From IMG/VR virus record IMGVR_UViG_3300048592_000229, positions 1 to 64,000 of that record: a stretch of DNA of 64,000 nucleotides; one strand, written 5' to 3'. A program made the translations under genes and the position numbers. This DNA is from a virus. The notes under the pieces are model-generated. The model worked only from the letters and a program-made list of their open reading frames with translations, was not told where the DNA came from and made no database searches. Positions 56,587 to 63,964 of the stretch are shown here, piece after piece. Position 1 is the stretch's first letter. Every line of letters starts with the position of its first letter.

Positions 56587-57962
56587 GTTACGCCGACTTT
56601 TTGCAACGCAAGGTGCAACACGGGACCGCGCACGGCTTCGAGCCGCTGTGGATGCCGGACGCGCTGTTCCCGTTCCAGCGCACGCTATGCGAGTGGGCGA
56701 TCCGCCGGGGGCGCGCGGCACTGCTGGAGGATTGCGGACTTGGTAAGACCTTGCAGCAGCTGGTCATTGCCGAGAACGTCGTCCGCCACACCAACCGGCC
56801 GGCGTTGATCCTTACGCCGCTGGCCGTGGCGCAACAGACCGTGCGCGAAGCCGAGAAGTTCGGCATCGAGGCGGTGCGGTGCGTGGACGGCAAGCCGAAG
56901 CCCGGCGCGCGGATCGTGGTCACGAACTACGAGAAGCTGCACCTGTTCGATACCGACGCATTCGACCTGATCGTGTGCGACGAATCGGGCATCCTCAAAA
57001 ACTTCGACGGCAAGCGCAAGGCACAGGTTACGGAGGCGCTGCGCACCCGGCCGTACCGGCTGGAATGCACCGCCACGGCCGCGCCGAATGACTACATCGA
57101 ACTCGGCACGCACGCCGAGGCGCTGGGCGAGATGGGCTACATGGATATGCTCTCGGCGTTCTTCAAGAACGACCAGAACACCAGCAAGGTAAACCGCAAT
57201 TGGGACGGTGCGCAGTGGCGGTTCAAGGGACACGCCGAAGAATCGTTCTGGCGCTGGGTCTGCTCATGGGCGCGTGCGTGCCGGCGGCCGTCCGACTTGG
57301 GCTTTGACGACGACGGGTTCATTCTGCCGGAACTGATCGAAAGCCAACACACGGTCGGCGGCCCGCGAATCCTGCCGGGCGAGTTGTTCGAGTCGGTAGC
57401 CGTGGGACTGCGCGAGCAGCGCGAGGAACGCCGCCGCACGATTGACGAGCGGTGCGCGAAGGTCGCGGAGTTGGTGGCGCACGACCGCCCGGCGGTGGTG
57501 TGGTGTCACCTGAACCCCGAGGGCGATGCGCTGGAGAAGCTGATCACCGACGCCATCCAGGTGAGCGGCCGGGACAGCGACGACGCGAAAGAGGCGAAGC
57601 TGGTCGCGTTCACCGAAGGCCAAGCGCGCGTGCTCATCACGAAGCCGAAGATTGGCGCGTGGGGGCTGAACTGGCAGCACTGCGCACACATGACGTTCTT
57701 CCCGTCGCACAGCTTCGAGCAGTACTACCAGGCCGTTCGCCGCTGCCTGCGGTTCGGCCAGACGCAGACCGTGCAGGTGGATGTGGTCACGTCGCACGGA
57801 GAAGCCGACGTGATGGCCAACCTGCAACGCAAGGCCGATCAGGCCGACCGCATGTTTACTGAACTGGTGCGGCTGATGAACGACGAATTGCGCATCAAGC
57901 GCAGCAACCCATTCAACACCGAAAGCGAGGTTCCCGCATGGCTGTCCACGCCCAGCAACTGA
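56583..57962 (+). CDS. SNF2-like SF2 helicase/translocase
   Basis: Walker A LLEDCGLGKTLQQL near residue 52, Walker B as VCDESGILKN, motif III-like CTATAAPND, and in the second lobe LITKPKIGAWGLNWQ and motif VI EQYYQAVRRCLRFGQ. This is the compact SNF2-type helicase commonly found next to a phage DNA methyltransferase. 459 residues. The next gene overlaps by 25 bases, so the two are translated together. Confidence 0.88.
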   Translation: MSYADFLQRKVQHGTAHGFEPLWMPDALFPFQRTLCEWAIRRGRAALLEDCGLGKTLQQLVIAENVVRHTNRPALILTPLAVAQQTVREAEKFGIEAVRCVDGKPKPGARIVVTNYEKLHLFDTDAFDLIVCDESGILKNFDGKRKAQVTEALRTRPYRLECTATAAPNDYIELGTHAEALGEMGYMDMLSAFFKNDQNTSKVNRNWDGAQWRFKGHAEESFWRWVCSWARACRRPSDLGFDDDGFILPELIESQHTVGGPRILPGELFESVAVGLREQREERRRTIDERCAKVAELVAHDRPAVVWCHLNPEGDALEKLITDAIQVSGRDSDDAKEAKLVAFTEGQARVLITKPKIGAWGLNWQHCAHMTFFPSHSFEQYYQAVRRCLRFGQTQTVQVDVVTSHGEADVMANLQRKADQADRMFTELVRLMNDELRIKRSNPFNTESEVPAWLSTPSN

Positions 57963-59050
57963 CCGATCAGTACGCCATCTACAATGGCGATTGCCTTGAA
58001 GTGATGCCAACGATGCCCGCAGGATCGCTCGGGCTGTCGGTGTACTCGCCGCCGTTCGGCGGTCTGTACCACTACACCAGCAGCGAACGCGACCTGTCGA
58101 ACTGCCGCAGCTACGAGGAGTTCTTTGAACACTACGCATTCGTTGTGCGCGAACTGCACCGGCTGACCATGCCCGGTCGGATGACGTGCGTGCATTGTAT
58201 GGACGTGCCGAGCGGGAACAGTGGCAAGGATCATCTTCGCGACTTCCCCGGCGATATCATCCGCCTGCACGAAACCGAAGGGTGGGACTACATTGCGCGA
58301 TACGCCGTGTGGAAAGAGCCACTCGGCGTTCGCAATCGGACTATGGCAAAGAATCTCGCGCACAAGACCATCGTCGAGGATTCGTCGCGGTGTTCGGTGG
58401 CGTCGGCCGACTACCTGCTGGTGTTCCGCAAGCGCGGGGAGAACCCGGTGGCCATCGCGCACCCCACCGGCCTGATGGGATACGCCGGTGCGCGCGAGAT
58501 TCCGGCCGAACTGTTGAAGTACCGCGGCTGGACCGGCAAGCAGACCGAGAACCGCTACAGCCACTGGATCTGGCGACAGTACGCGAGCGCTTTCTGGGAC
58601 GACGTGCGGATTGACCGCGTGCTGCCGTTCCGTGAGGCGCGCGACGACCAGGACGAGAAGCACGTGCACCCGCTGCAGCTCGACGTGATCGAGCGGTGCG
58701 TGATCCTGTGGAGCAACCCCGGCGATGTGGTCGGCTCGCCGTTCGGCGGTGTCGGCAGCGAGCCATACGGCGCCGTGATCAACGGACGCAAGGCGTGGGC
58801 CGTGGAGTTGAAGCCGTCCTACTACCGACAGCTCGAGAAGAACATGGAGGCCGCCGCCGGCAACCAGCCGGTGGCCGACCAGCCCGGGCTGTTCGACACG
58901 CTGGCCGACGAGTCCGACGACGGCGTGTCCGGCACCTACGTGCAGACGCGCGAGAATCCGAACATCCCCGACCAGATACAGACCGGCCTGCCGGTCGCCA
59001 CCCGCACCAAGCCCGCGCGCAAGCGCACGAAGAAGGACAACGCACAATGA
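57938..59050 (+). CDS. DNA methyltransferase (N4/N6 amino type)
   Basis: Catalytic motif IV is SVYSPPFGGLY (SPPF variant of DPPY, often seen in N4-cytosine enzymes), and motif I is represented near the C-terminus by VGSPFGGVGSEPYGAV, with ERCVILWSNPGD before it. The order places catalysis first, as in beta-group enzymes. The basic tail (KPARKRTKKD) may bind DNA. It probably protects phage DNA or modifies host DNA; the helicase partner upstream is typical. Confidence 0.85.
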   Translation: MAVHAQQLTDQYAIYNGDCLEVMPTMPAGSLGLSVYSPPFGGLYHYTSSERDLSNCRSYEEFFEHYAFVVRELHRLTMPGRMTCVHCMDVPSGNSGKDHLRDFPGDIIRLHETEGWDYIARYAVWKEPLGVRNRTMAKNLAHKTIVEDSSRCSVASADYLLVFRKRGENPVAIAHPTGLMGYAGAREIPAELLKYRGWTGKQTENRYSHWIWRQYASAFWDDVRIDRVLPFREARDDQDEKHVHPLQLDVIERCVILWSNPGDVVGSPFGGVGSEPYGAVINGRKAWAVELKPSYYRQLEKNMEAAAGNQPVADQPGLFDTLADESDDGVSGTYVQTRENPNIPDQIQTGLPVATRTKPARKRTKKDNAQ

Positions 59051-60201
59051 CTACCGCAACCACATCGGCCGCTATCGACTGCCCGCGTGCCGCCCTGCAA
59101 TCCGCACTGGACCCGCTCGCCAAGCTTGCACCGCAGCGCGGGCCGCACCCGATCTGTGCAAACGTGCTGATCGAGTACACGCGCGCCGACGCGGCCGACC
59201 CCGGCGAGTGCTGGCTCACGGCAACCAACATGGAAACCACGCTCCGGCTCCGGCTCGCTGGAGTTGTCGGCCAGCCGGTGCGGCTGCTGGTTCCGGCCAA
59301 GCGATTGCACGAGGCCGTCCGGTCCCTGCCCGGCGACGACGTGACGCTGCGCGAGCATGACGGCAAGCTGATCGTGGCCGCGCGACGCGACAAGGTAACC
59401 ATCGGATGCTTCGACCCGGCCGACTTCCCGGTGATTGCTACCGACGATGATCCGCCGATTGCGTCGGCACAGTGTGCGGCTTTCGCGCGTGCGCTCGACA
59501 CGGCCGCTGCGTGCATGGCCGAAGAGCGTACGCGTTACTCGCTGAATGGCGTATTCATCGACACGGCCGACTCGCTGCGATTTGTCGGAAGCGAGGGCAG
59601 CATGATTGTCTATCGCGTTGTGACCGACAAGGCAACGCCCCTGAATCAACACTCGATCATTCCCGGAAAGGCGGCGAAGCTGGCGGCACAGGTGCTCGCC
59701 ACGCTGGACGGCGAGTGTGATCTGGTGGTGACTGAAAACCACGCGGCATTCGAGACGCCCGGCTGCGTGTTGCGTTGCCAGTTGCTCGCCGGTCTGTACC
59801 CGGCCTATCGTCAGGTGCTGCCGGACACGGAAAAGCACGATATCCGGGTGACGCTGGGCCGCAATGACCTGATGGCAGCACTTCGGCGGCTGGCCGTGGC
59901 GAAGGGCGAGACGGAGAAGGGTGTCGGCACGACCGAGTGCGCCCGCTGCCGCGTCACGCCGACCGCGCTGCACCTGACGATGCGCGGCGACGACGCCACG
60001 GCCGATAGCACCGTGGATTGTGAGTCCACGCTGGAATCCGGCATGGAAATGGAAATCGGCCTGGATCGCGGAAAGCTGGTGGCCGGGCTGACGGGCGCGC
60101 CGGATCGCGTGACGCTGATGATGCGCGACCACGAGAAAGCGCCGGTAGTGATCGAGGATGATGGCTTCCTGTACATGCTCATGCCGATGGAGTTGTCATG
60201 A
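59047..60201 (+). CDS. dnaN: DNA polymerase III beta-like sliding clamp
   Basis: 384 residues, with marks of the beta clamp: the first-domain repeat ALQSALDPLAKLAP, YSLNGVFIDTADSLRFVGSEG in the middle and the C-terminal LYMLMPMELS, equivalent to the clamp's closing MPMRL. Three similar clamp domains are expected. The ring should tether polymerase and repair proteins to DNA. No polymerase is in this window, so a host enzyme or a gene outside is implied. ATGA coupling to the methylase. Confidence 0.87.
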   Translation: MTTATTSAAIDCPRAALQSALDPLAKLAPQRGPHPICANVLIEYTRADAADPGECWLTATNMETTLRLRLAGVVGQPVRLLVPAKRLHEAVRSLPGDDVTLREHDGKLIVAARRDKVTIGCFDPADFPVIATDDDPPIASAQCAAFARALDTAAACMAEERTRYSLNGVFIDTADSLRFVGSEGSMIVYRVVTDKATPLNQHSIIPGKAAKLAAQVLATLDGECDLVVTENHAAFETPGCVLRCQLLAGLYPAYRQVLPDTEKHDIRVTLGRNDLMAALRRLAVAKGETEKGVGTTECARCRVTPTALHLTMRGDDATADSTVDCESTLESGMEMEIGLDRGKLVAGLTGAPDRVTLMMRDHEKAPVVIEDDGFLYMLMPMELS

Positions 60202-60506
60202 TCATCCACACGCAAGCATCCACCGAAACACTCGCCACGTCCGCCGCCGAGTTTGCATCGGCAGCCGTGACCGCCGCCGCACTGGAATGCTCACGGGCGC
60301 GCACGGTGTCCGCCGCGAGGGCCGCATTCGCCGAATGGTGGGAGGCTGTGCGCCACGAATGGGCATGGCTGGGTCCGGACGTGCAGGTGATGCACGACGT
60401 TGCACGGGCCGCGTGGAATGGCGTCGTGCGTGGGCGCGAAAGCGCGATCCTGAGCAGGGGCGCAAAGCCACGATTCGCGCGGCAGACGCGCACGGAGGCG
60501 AAATGA
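60198..60506 (+). CDS. hypothetical protein, 102 aa
   Basis: Helical (ETLATSAAEFASAAVTAAALE, EWWEAVRHEWAWLGPD) with a basic C-terminus. Coupled to the clamp gene by ATGA. No family recognised. Confidence 0.6.
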   Translation: MIIHTQASTETLATSAAEFASAAVTAAALECSRARTVSAARAAFAEWWEAVRHEWAWLGPDVQVMHDVARAAWNGVVRGRESAILSRGAKPRFARQTRTEAK

Positions 60507-60904
60507 GACGTGAACTGGACGTGAAGGTGGCCGAGGCGCTGGGCTGGGGAGTGTGGGAGTGGCAGGCTCCGCGAGGCGGCGATTCGCTGCTAATCACCCC
60601 GCCCGGCGACGATCCGAACAGGTATTTGCGTGACGAATACGACCCGCTTCCGTGGGTGCGAGTGCCATTCGATGCGTCCCGCAAGTGGGGCGACTGGTCG
60701 AACACCGGGAAGGGCGTCCCACACTATTCCACCGACACAGAAGCGTCGGTGGAACTGTGGGCCGAGCATCTTCCGGCAGGCTGGTCATTCAGCCACATCA
60801 ACAGTTGGGTCGGAAGCGACAACAAGACGAAACTGCGAGCAAGCGGCCGGTCGCTACCCGAGGCCATCTGCAACGCGATTCTCGCTGTGAAGGAGGCGAA
60901 ATGA
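60503..60904 (+). CDS. phage ABA-sandwich family protein, 133 aa
   Basis: KVAEALGWGVWEWQ at the start, the central YSTDTEASVELWAEHLPAGW and the final SLPEAICNAILAVKEAK fit a small conserved phage family with an alpha-beta-alpha sandwich. Its function is not established. Coupled on both sides. Confidence 0.68.
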   Translation: MRRELDVKVAEALGWGVWEWQAPRGGDSLLITPPGDDPNRYLRDEYDPLPWVRVPFDASRKWGDWSNTGKGVPHYSTDTEASVELWAEHLPAGWSFSHINSWVGSDNKTKLRASGRSLPEAICNAILAVKEAK

Positions 60905-61278
60905 GCGAGCGACGTTCCCCATTCCACTGCGGAAGCCAACACGCCGATTGGGAGTCGGCCAACTGCGGCAACTGCCGCAAGGGCTGCGCTGACGAATCAA
61001 ACTTCATCGAGGCTTGTAGGTGCCCGATACAGTGGGCGGTCTCCGAGGCCGGCATGTTGGACGGCACAGTGTCGGCCGAAATATACGAGCGCATGGGCGC
61101 TTCCGACTTCGAGGGGCATCTGACGTGGCCGTGCCGGGAGATTGACCCGGTGAACGACGACGTGGCCGAATCCGTGCGGAAAATGCGCGCACGCAAGCTG
61201 GCCGAGAACGCCGGTCGAAAGGGCGTGTCTGACGATGTGAAGTGGACGGACGTTGTGAATGAAAGCGATGCGAAATGA
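60901..61278 (+). CDS. cysteine-rich protein, 125 aa
   Basis: Cysteines are spaced FHCGSQHADWESANCGNC, GCADE and ACRCP in the first 45 residues, suggesting a zinc or metal cluster. An acidic and helical C-terminal half follows. A similar Cys-rich start is seen in other phage proteins of unknown function. Confidence 0.62.
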   Translation: MSERRSPFHCGSQHADWESANCGNCRKGCADESNFIEACRCPIQWAVSEAGMLDGTVSAEIYERMGASDFEGHLTWPCREIDPVNDDVAESVRKMRARKLAENAGRKGVSDDVKWTDVVNESDAK

Positions 61279-61715
61279 GCCTGCCCAACGACTGGCCCAC
61301 GATGAAGCAGGCCGCGCCAAACAACCTGCCGGCCGATCAACGCGCCGTGCGGCTGCTGGAGGAATCATCATCCGGGCTGATCCACCACGACGGCAGCGGC
61401 GATCCAAAGCGCATCCTACAGCAAGACGAAGGCCCGCTGCGCCCGCACGCCGGGCCGCTACTCGCAGACGCCGCAATCGCGCGCGCAGCCGTGGGAATCG
61501 AGACCTACGGATCTGCGCTCACGCGAAACAACGGCCGCAACCAAGCCGTGGATGCCTTGCAGGAACTGGCGGATGCCGTGTGCTACCTCGCCGCGTGGTG
61601 GGACGAACTACCAGAGGGCGAGGCGAAGCGGTGCGTCGAGCATGCGATCTGCCGGCTGCGGTACGCGGCACAGTTCATCGAGACAGCCGAGAAGGAGCAA
61701 GCCAATGCCGATTGA
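61275..61715 (+). CDS. helical protein of MazG-like appearance, 146 aa
   Basis: RAAVGIETYGSALTRNNGRN followed by VDALQELADAVCYLAAW resembles phage helical proteins with a (Y)G..L..NNGR..VDA.(E)EL.D...YL pattern, which recall the four-helix NTP-pyrophosphohydrolases. The acidic metal ligands are not clearly complete. It ends with KEQANAD, overlapping the next start by 11 bases. Confidence 0.55.
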   Translation: MSLPNDWPTMKQAAPNNLPADQRAVRLLEESSSGLIHHDGSGDPKRILQQDEGPLRPHAGPLLADAAIARAAVGIETYGSALTRNNGRNQAVDALQELADAVCYLAAWWDELPEGEAKRCVEHAICRLRYAAQFIETAEKEQANAD

Positions 61716-62004
61716 CTTGGACGCAATCGAGAAGGCCGCGCGGCTCGCGCTGGCCGTTGACGCCGAGAGCAAGGCTGCCGGCAACAAGGGCATGCCGATG
61801 CAGATGCCGCCGGCCGACGTGCTAGAGTTGGTCGAGCAAGTGCGAGATCGTGACCACATCAAGGCACATCGTGACGCGCTGCTTGCTGCCTTTGAGAAAT
61901 GGGAGCGCGGCCCGGTAGCGCCGTATGGTTCGTTGCCGCCATTTATCCAGGTCGCAAGCGACGAATTGAAGCGCGCCATCAAGGCAGCAAAGGAGGCGAA
62001 ATGA
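61705..62004 (+). CDS. hypothetical helical protein, 99 aa
   Basis: ATG after AAGGAGCAAGCCA, the recurring ribosome leader. Helices ADVLELVEQVRDRDHIKAHRD and ELKRAIKAAKEAK around a short proline-rich loop. No family. Confidence 0.58.
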   Translation: MPIDLDAIEKAARLALAVDAESKAAGNKGMPMQMPPADVLELVEQVRDRDHIKAHRDALLAAFEKWERGPVAPYGSLPPFIQVASDELKRAIKAAKEAK

Positions 62005-62453
62005 GCGAGTACCCAATACCGGCCGACCTCCACGTTGCGTACCACACGGCCGCGCGCCGCAAAGACTTGATGGGCGCGGCAACGTGCCTCCTGATTGAGC
62101 GCATCGCGCGGCTGGAGGCTGAGCGTGCCATGATTCATTGCATCCGCGAGGGGCTTGACTCTGGCTTGCAAGTCGCGGCAACACACGCCGACGACCTGCG
62201 CAATCGGCTGGAGCGTGCCGAGGCACAACTGGCCGCGAGCAACGAGGCCTACGAGCAGAGCCAGAAGGCCGCCACCGACATCATGGCGATTGCCGAGCAG
62301 CGAGCGAAGCGGCTGGAGCGCGCCGAGGCGCTGCTGCGCGAGTGCGTGGACCCGTCATACCGCACGCCGGCTGCAAAGACCGTGGAGCATGTGTGCGAGT
62401 TTCTCGGGCTGGACAAGCCGGGCGAACTGGCAGAGAGGGAGGCGAAGCCGTGA
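62001..62453 (+). CDS. coiled-coil protein, 150 aa
   Basis: A helical start (IERIARLEAERAMIHCIREG) followed by a long coiled coil (RNRLERAEAQLAASNEAYEQ, AEQRAKRLERAEALLREC) and a short end. Coupled on both sides; role unknown. Confidence 0.6.
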   Translation: MSEYPIPADLHVAYHTAARRKDLMGAATCLLIERIARLEAERAMIHCIREGLDSGLQVAATHADDLRNRLERAEAQLAASNEAYEQSQKAATDIMAIAEQRAKRLERAEALLRECVDPSYRTPAAKTVEHVCEFLGLDKPGELAEREAKP

Positions 62454-62698
62454 GCGAGCGCAAGAAACCCATGCGCTGGCGCTACGTAAATGACGGACGT
62501 GGATACTACGAACTGCGCCGAGAAGGTGTGTTAATGGCAACCGTCTGGTACGTCTGGCCGCCGCCCGGCAAACTGTCGGGCGGCGGCCCCTTGTCGGAGA
62601 GAACAAATGAGCATGATCAGAATTCCGAAGTGCGGAGACCTGTTCACCGTAGAAGAATGGAGTACGGAAGAGTATCAGCATATGTTCAGCCCAGATGA
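62450..62698 (+). CDS. hypothetical protein, 82 aa
   Basis: GTG start after GGGAGGCGAAGCC. The first 50 residues (MRWRYVNDGRGYYELRREG, MATVWYVWPPPG) look folded. The rest runs through a strong hairpin and into the next gene in another frame by 92 bases, so the C-terminus may be a read-on of a once shorter gene. Confidence 0.5.
   Translation: MSERKKPMRWRYVNDGRGYYELRREGVLMATVWYVWPPPGKLSGGGPLSERTNEHDQNSEVRRPVHRRRMEYGRVSAYVQPR
62556..62588 (+). terminator. 12-bp GC hairpin, probable terminator or attenuator
   Basis: GGCCGCCGCCCG (62556-62567) pairs without mismatch with CGGGCGGCGGCC (62577-62588) around a 9-base loop. It is followed by CCTTGTCGG, without a clean T-run. It marks the boundary between the GC-rich early string and the AT-richer genes that follow. 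Confidence 0.55.
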
Positions 62699-62801
62699 TG
62701 GGGATGGTCACTGGGCGACCGCTACGCACACAGATTATAGTAGTGTCTTCAACACTCCGCGGCCCAAATGGGCAACTCACGTCGTCTGGTTCAACAAATG
62801 A
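62607..62801 (+). CDS. hypothetical protein, 64 aa, AT-richer
   Basis: CGGAGAGAACAA precedes the ATG. The protein (MSMIRIPKCGDLFTVEEW ... ATHVVWFNK) is small and aromatic-rich. Base composition is visibly lower in GC than upstream genes, pointing to later acquisition. Coupled to the next gene by ATGA. Confidence 0.6.
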   Translation: MSMIRIPKCGDLFTVEEWSTEEYQHMFSPDDGDGHWATATHTDYSSVFNTPRPKWATHVVWFNK

Positions 62802-63061
62802 GTGAGAGACATGCCCAATGCTGGGGCTTCAGCAGCTTGACGGAATGCAAGTTGTCCGACAACGGCGACTTCATCTCCATCAAGTTCCCCTACGACAAGG
62901 TAGACAACCACGTCTTCATCCGCTTGCTCAACATCCAGTGCTTTGACAACTACCAAGACGAACGGATCATCATCGTGACGTCAGCGGCGACGTACTACCT
63001 GTCATCCAGTAACAAGACTCTGATCCAGCAGATCGAACGACTGCTGGTAGAAAGTTTGTGA
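62798..63061 (+). CDS. hypothetical protein, 87 aa, AT-richer
   Basis: Starts in an ATGA overlap. Beta-rich (FISIKFPYDKVDNHVFIRLL, ERIIIVTSAATYYLSSSN) with a final helix IQQIERLLVESL. Shares the lower GC of its neighbours. No family recognised. Confidence 0.6.
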   Translation: MSERHAQCWGFSSLTECKLSDNGDFISIKFPYDKVDNHVFIRLLNIQCFDNYQDERIIIVTSAATYYLSSSNKTLIQQIERLLVESL

Positions 63062-63298
63062 CCATGAAGTTGTTCATCCCGCCGCTTGGCACGAAGATGA
63101 AACTGACGAAGGACTGGACATTCACGCTCCACAGGGAACACAGGAACGACACCTTGTGGTCTGTTCTACGCGGAAGGATGGTTCGTCTGGCGTGCCGACA
63201 AGCCAGTGCATGGCACTGGTCGCGAGACGAAGCCCGAGAAGGCGAAGGCCGTAGCCGTCAGGTTTGTGAAGCGGCAGGAGGCGAGCAGTGCCGAATGA
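63058..63298 (+). pseudogene. frameshifted small gene (about 78 aa if repaired)
   Basis: The frame beginning MKLFIPPLGTKMKLTKDW reads well to about residue 35, then turns into Arg/Ser-rich nonsense. The other frame, GLFYAEGWFVWRADKPVHG then EKAKAVAVRFVKRQEASSAE, reads well and stops at TGA 63296-63298, overlapping the next gene's start region. Skipping one base near TTGTGG (63150-63160) would join them. Mutation, sequencing error or recoding are all possible. Confidence 0.55.
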
Positions 63299-63476
63299 TC
63301 GAGCAACACAGACGCCGCCGGGCGTCGTCTACAAGTTCAAGCAGAGTGCGCCGGCAACGATCGACGGCAGATGCCCGTACTGCGGCGCGCTTGTGGCTCG
63401 TGACCATTGCCCGTGCCGTCCAGTTTCGCCGCCGAAGGGATGGCTCCACCGAATACAATCCGATGATCTGGAGTGA
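63288..63476 (+). CDS. zinc-binding small protein, 62 aa
   Basis: GTG start 6 bases behind AGGAGG. The core CPYCGALVARDHCPC is a zinc knuckle. The stop is followed 3 bases later by the -35 of a promoter. Function unknown. Confidence 0.62.
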   Translation: MPNDRATQTPPGVVYKFKQSAPATIDGRCPYCGALVARDHCPCRPVSPPKGWLHRIQSDDLE

Positions 63477-63479
63477 TGC

Positions 63480-63508
63480 TTGACTCCCGCCGACAGGCAT
63501 CGTAGTAT
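63480..63508 (+). promoter_or_regulatory. sigma70-type promoter
   Basis: TTGACT (63480-63485), 17 bases, TAGTAT (63503-63508). Both hexamers and the spacing are close to consensus. It would drive the small genes at 63525 and 63644. Confidence 0.72.
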
Positions 63509-63524
63509 CCAACCACGCCCGCGC

Positions 63525-63674
63525 ATGCTCGCACCTTGCGCACACGGCGACAATTCTGTTTGCCCGGCCTACGGCTGGGGCATCGGACCGGAAGGATGCG
63601 TGCGAGGCGTCCTGACGGTCCGTGTGCATTTGGAGCGTGAATCGTGGCGAAGAAGAACCACATCCAGCTGCTGA
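63525..63674 (+). CDS. possible small cysteine-containing protein, 49 aa
   Basis: ATG at 63525, 17 bases after the -10 of the promoter, reading MLAPCAHGDNSVCPAYGWGI with three Cys and ending in a basic tail that overlaps the next gene by 31 bases. No clear ribosome site. It may be leader sequence only. Confidence 0.35.
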   Translation: MLAPCAHGDNSVCPAYGWGIGPEGCVRGVLTVRVHLERESWRRRTTSSC

Positions 63675-63886
63675 TCAACAAGCATGCCGAAATGCTGGAT
63701 GGAAACCCGTACTGCTACTTCGAGTTGGCTTACACGCGACAGACTGAGTGGATGGCGTGGATTTGCTCCAAGCCGCGCGAAATGGACCCGGGCCGCATCG
63801 TTCACTGTAGCGGGCAGGGAATGACGCCAGACGATGCGTGCAAGCACGCCCTGTCGGTTCTGGAAAAGGCGGAGGCTGCCGGCTGA
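63644..63886 (+). CDS. hypothetical protein, 80 aa
   Basis: GTG start after TTTGGAGCGTGAATC. A strand-rich middle (PYCYFELAYTRQTEWMAW, RIVHCSGQG) and a C-terminal helix PDDACKHALSVLEKAE. No family recognised. TGATG leads into the next short frame. Confidence 0.62.
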   Translation: MAKKNHIQLLINKHAEMLDGNPYCYFELAYTRQTEWMAWICSKPREMDPGRIVHCSGQGMTPDDACKHALSVLEKAEAAG

Positions 63887-63945
63887 TGGCCGAGAAGTGG
63901 GCCGAGTTTGACCGGGTGCTTGACTTCGGACGTCCGGAAGCGTAG
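63886..63945 (+). CDS. possible 19-aa peptide
   Basis: MAEKWAEFDRVLDFGRPEA, coupled to the upstream stop by TGATG. A promoter lies within it. Very short; may not be functional as protein. Confidence 0.3.
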   Translation: MAEKWAEFDRVLDFGRPEA

Positions 63946-63948
63946 ACT
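63920..63948 (+). promoter_or_regulatory. sigma70-type promoter
   Basis: TTGACT (63920-63925), 17 bases, TAGACT (63943-63948), followed by TCC as at 56171. Transcription would start about 10 bases before the ATG at 63965. Confidence 0.68.
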
Positions 63949-63964
63949 TCCCGCACGCCAGAGA

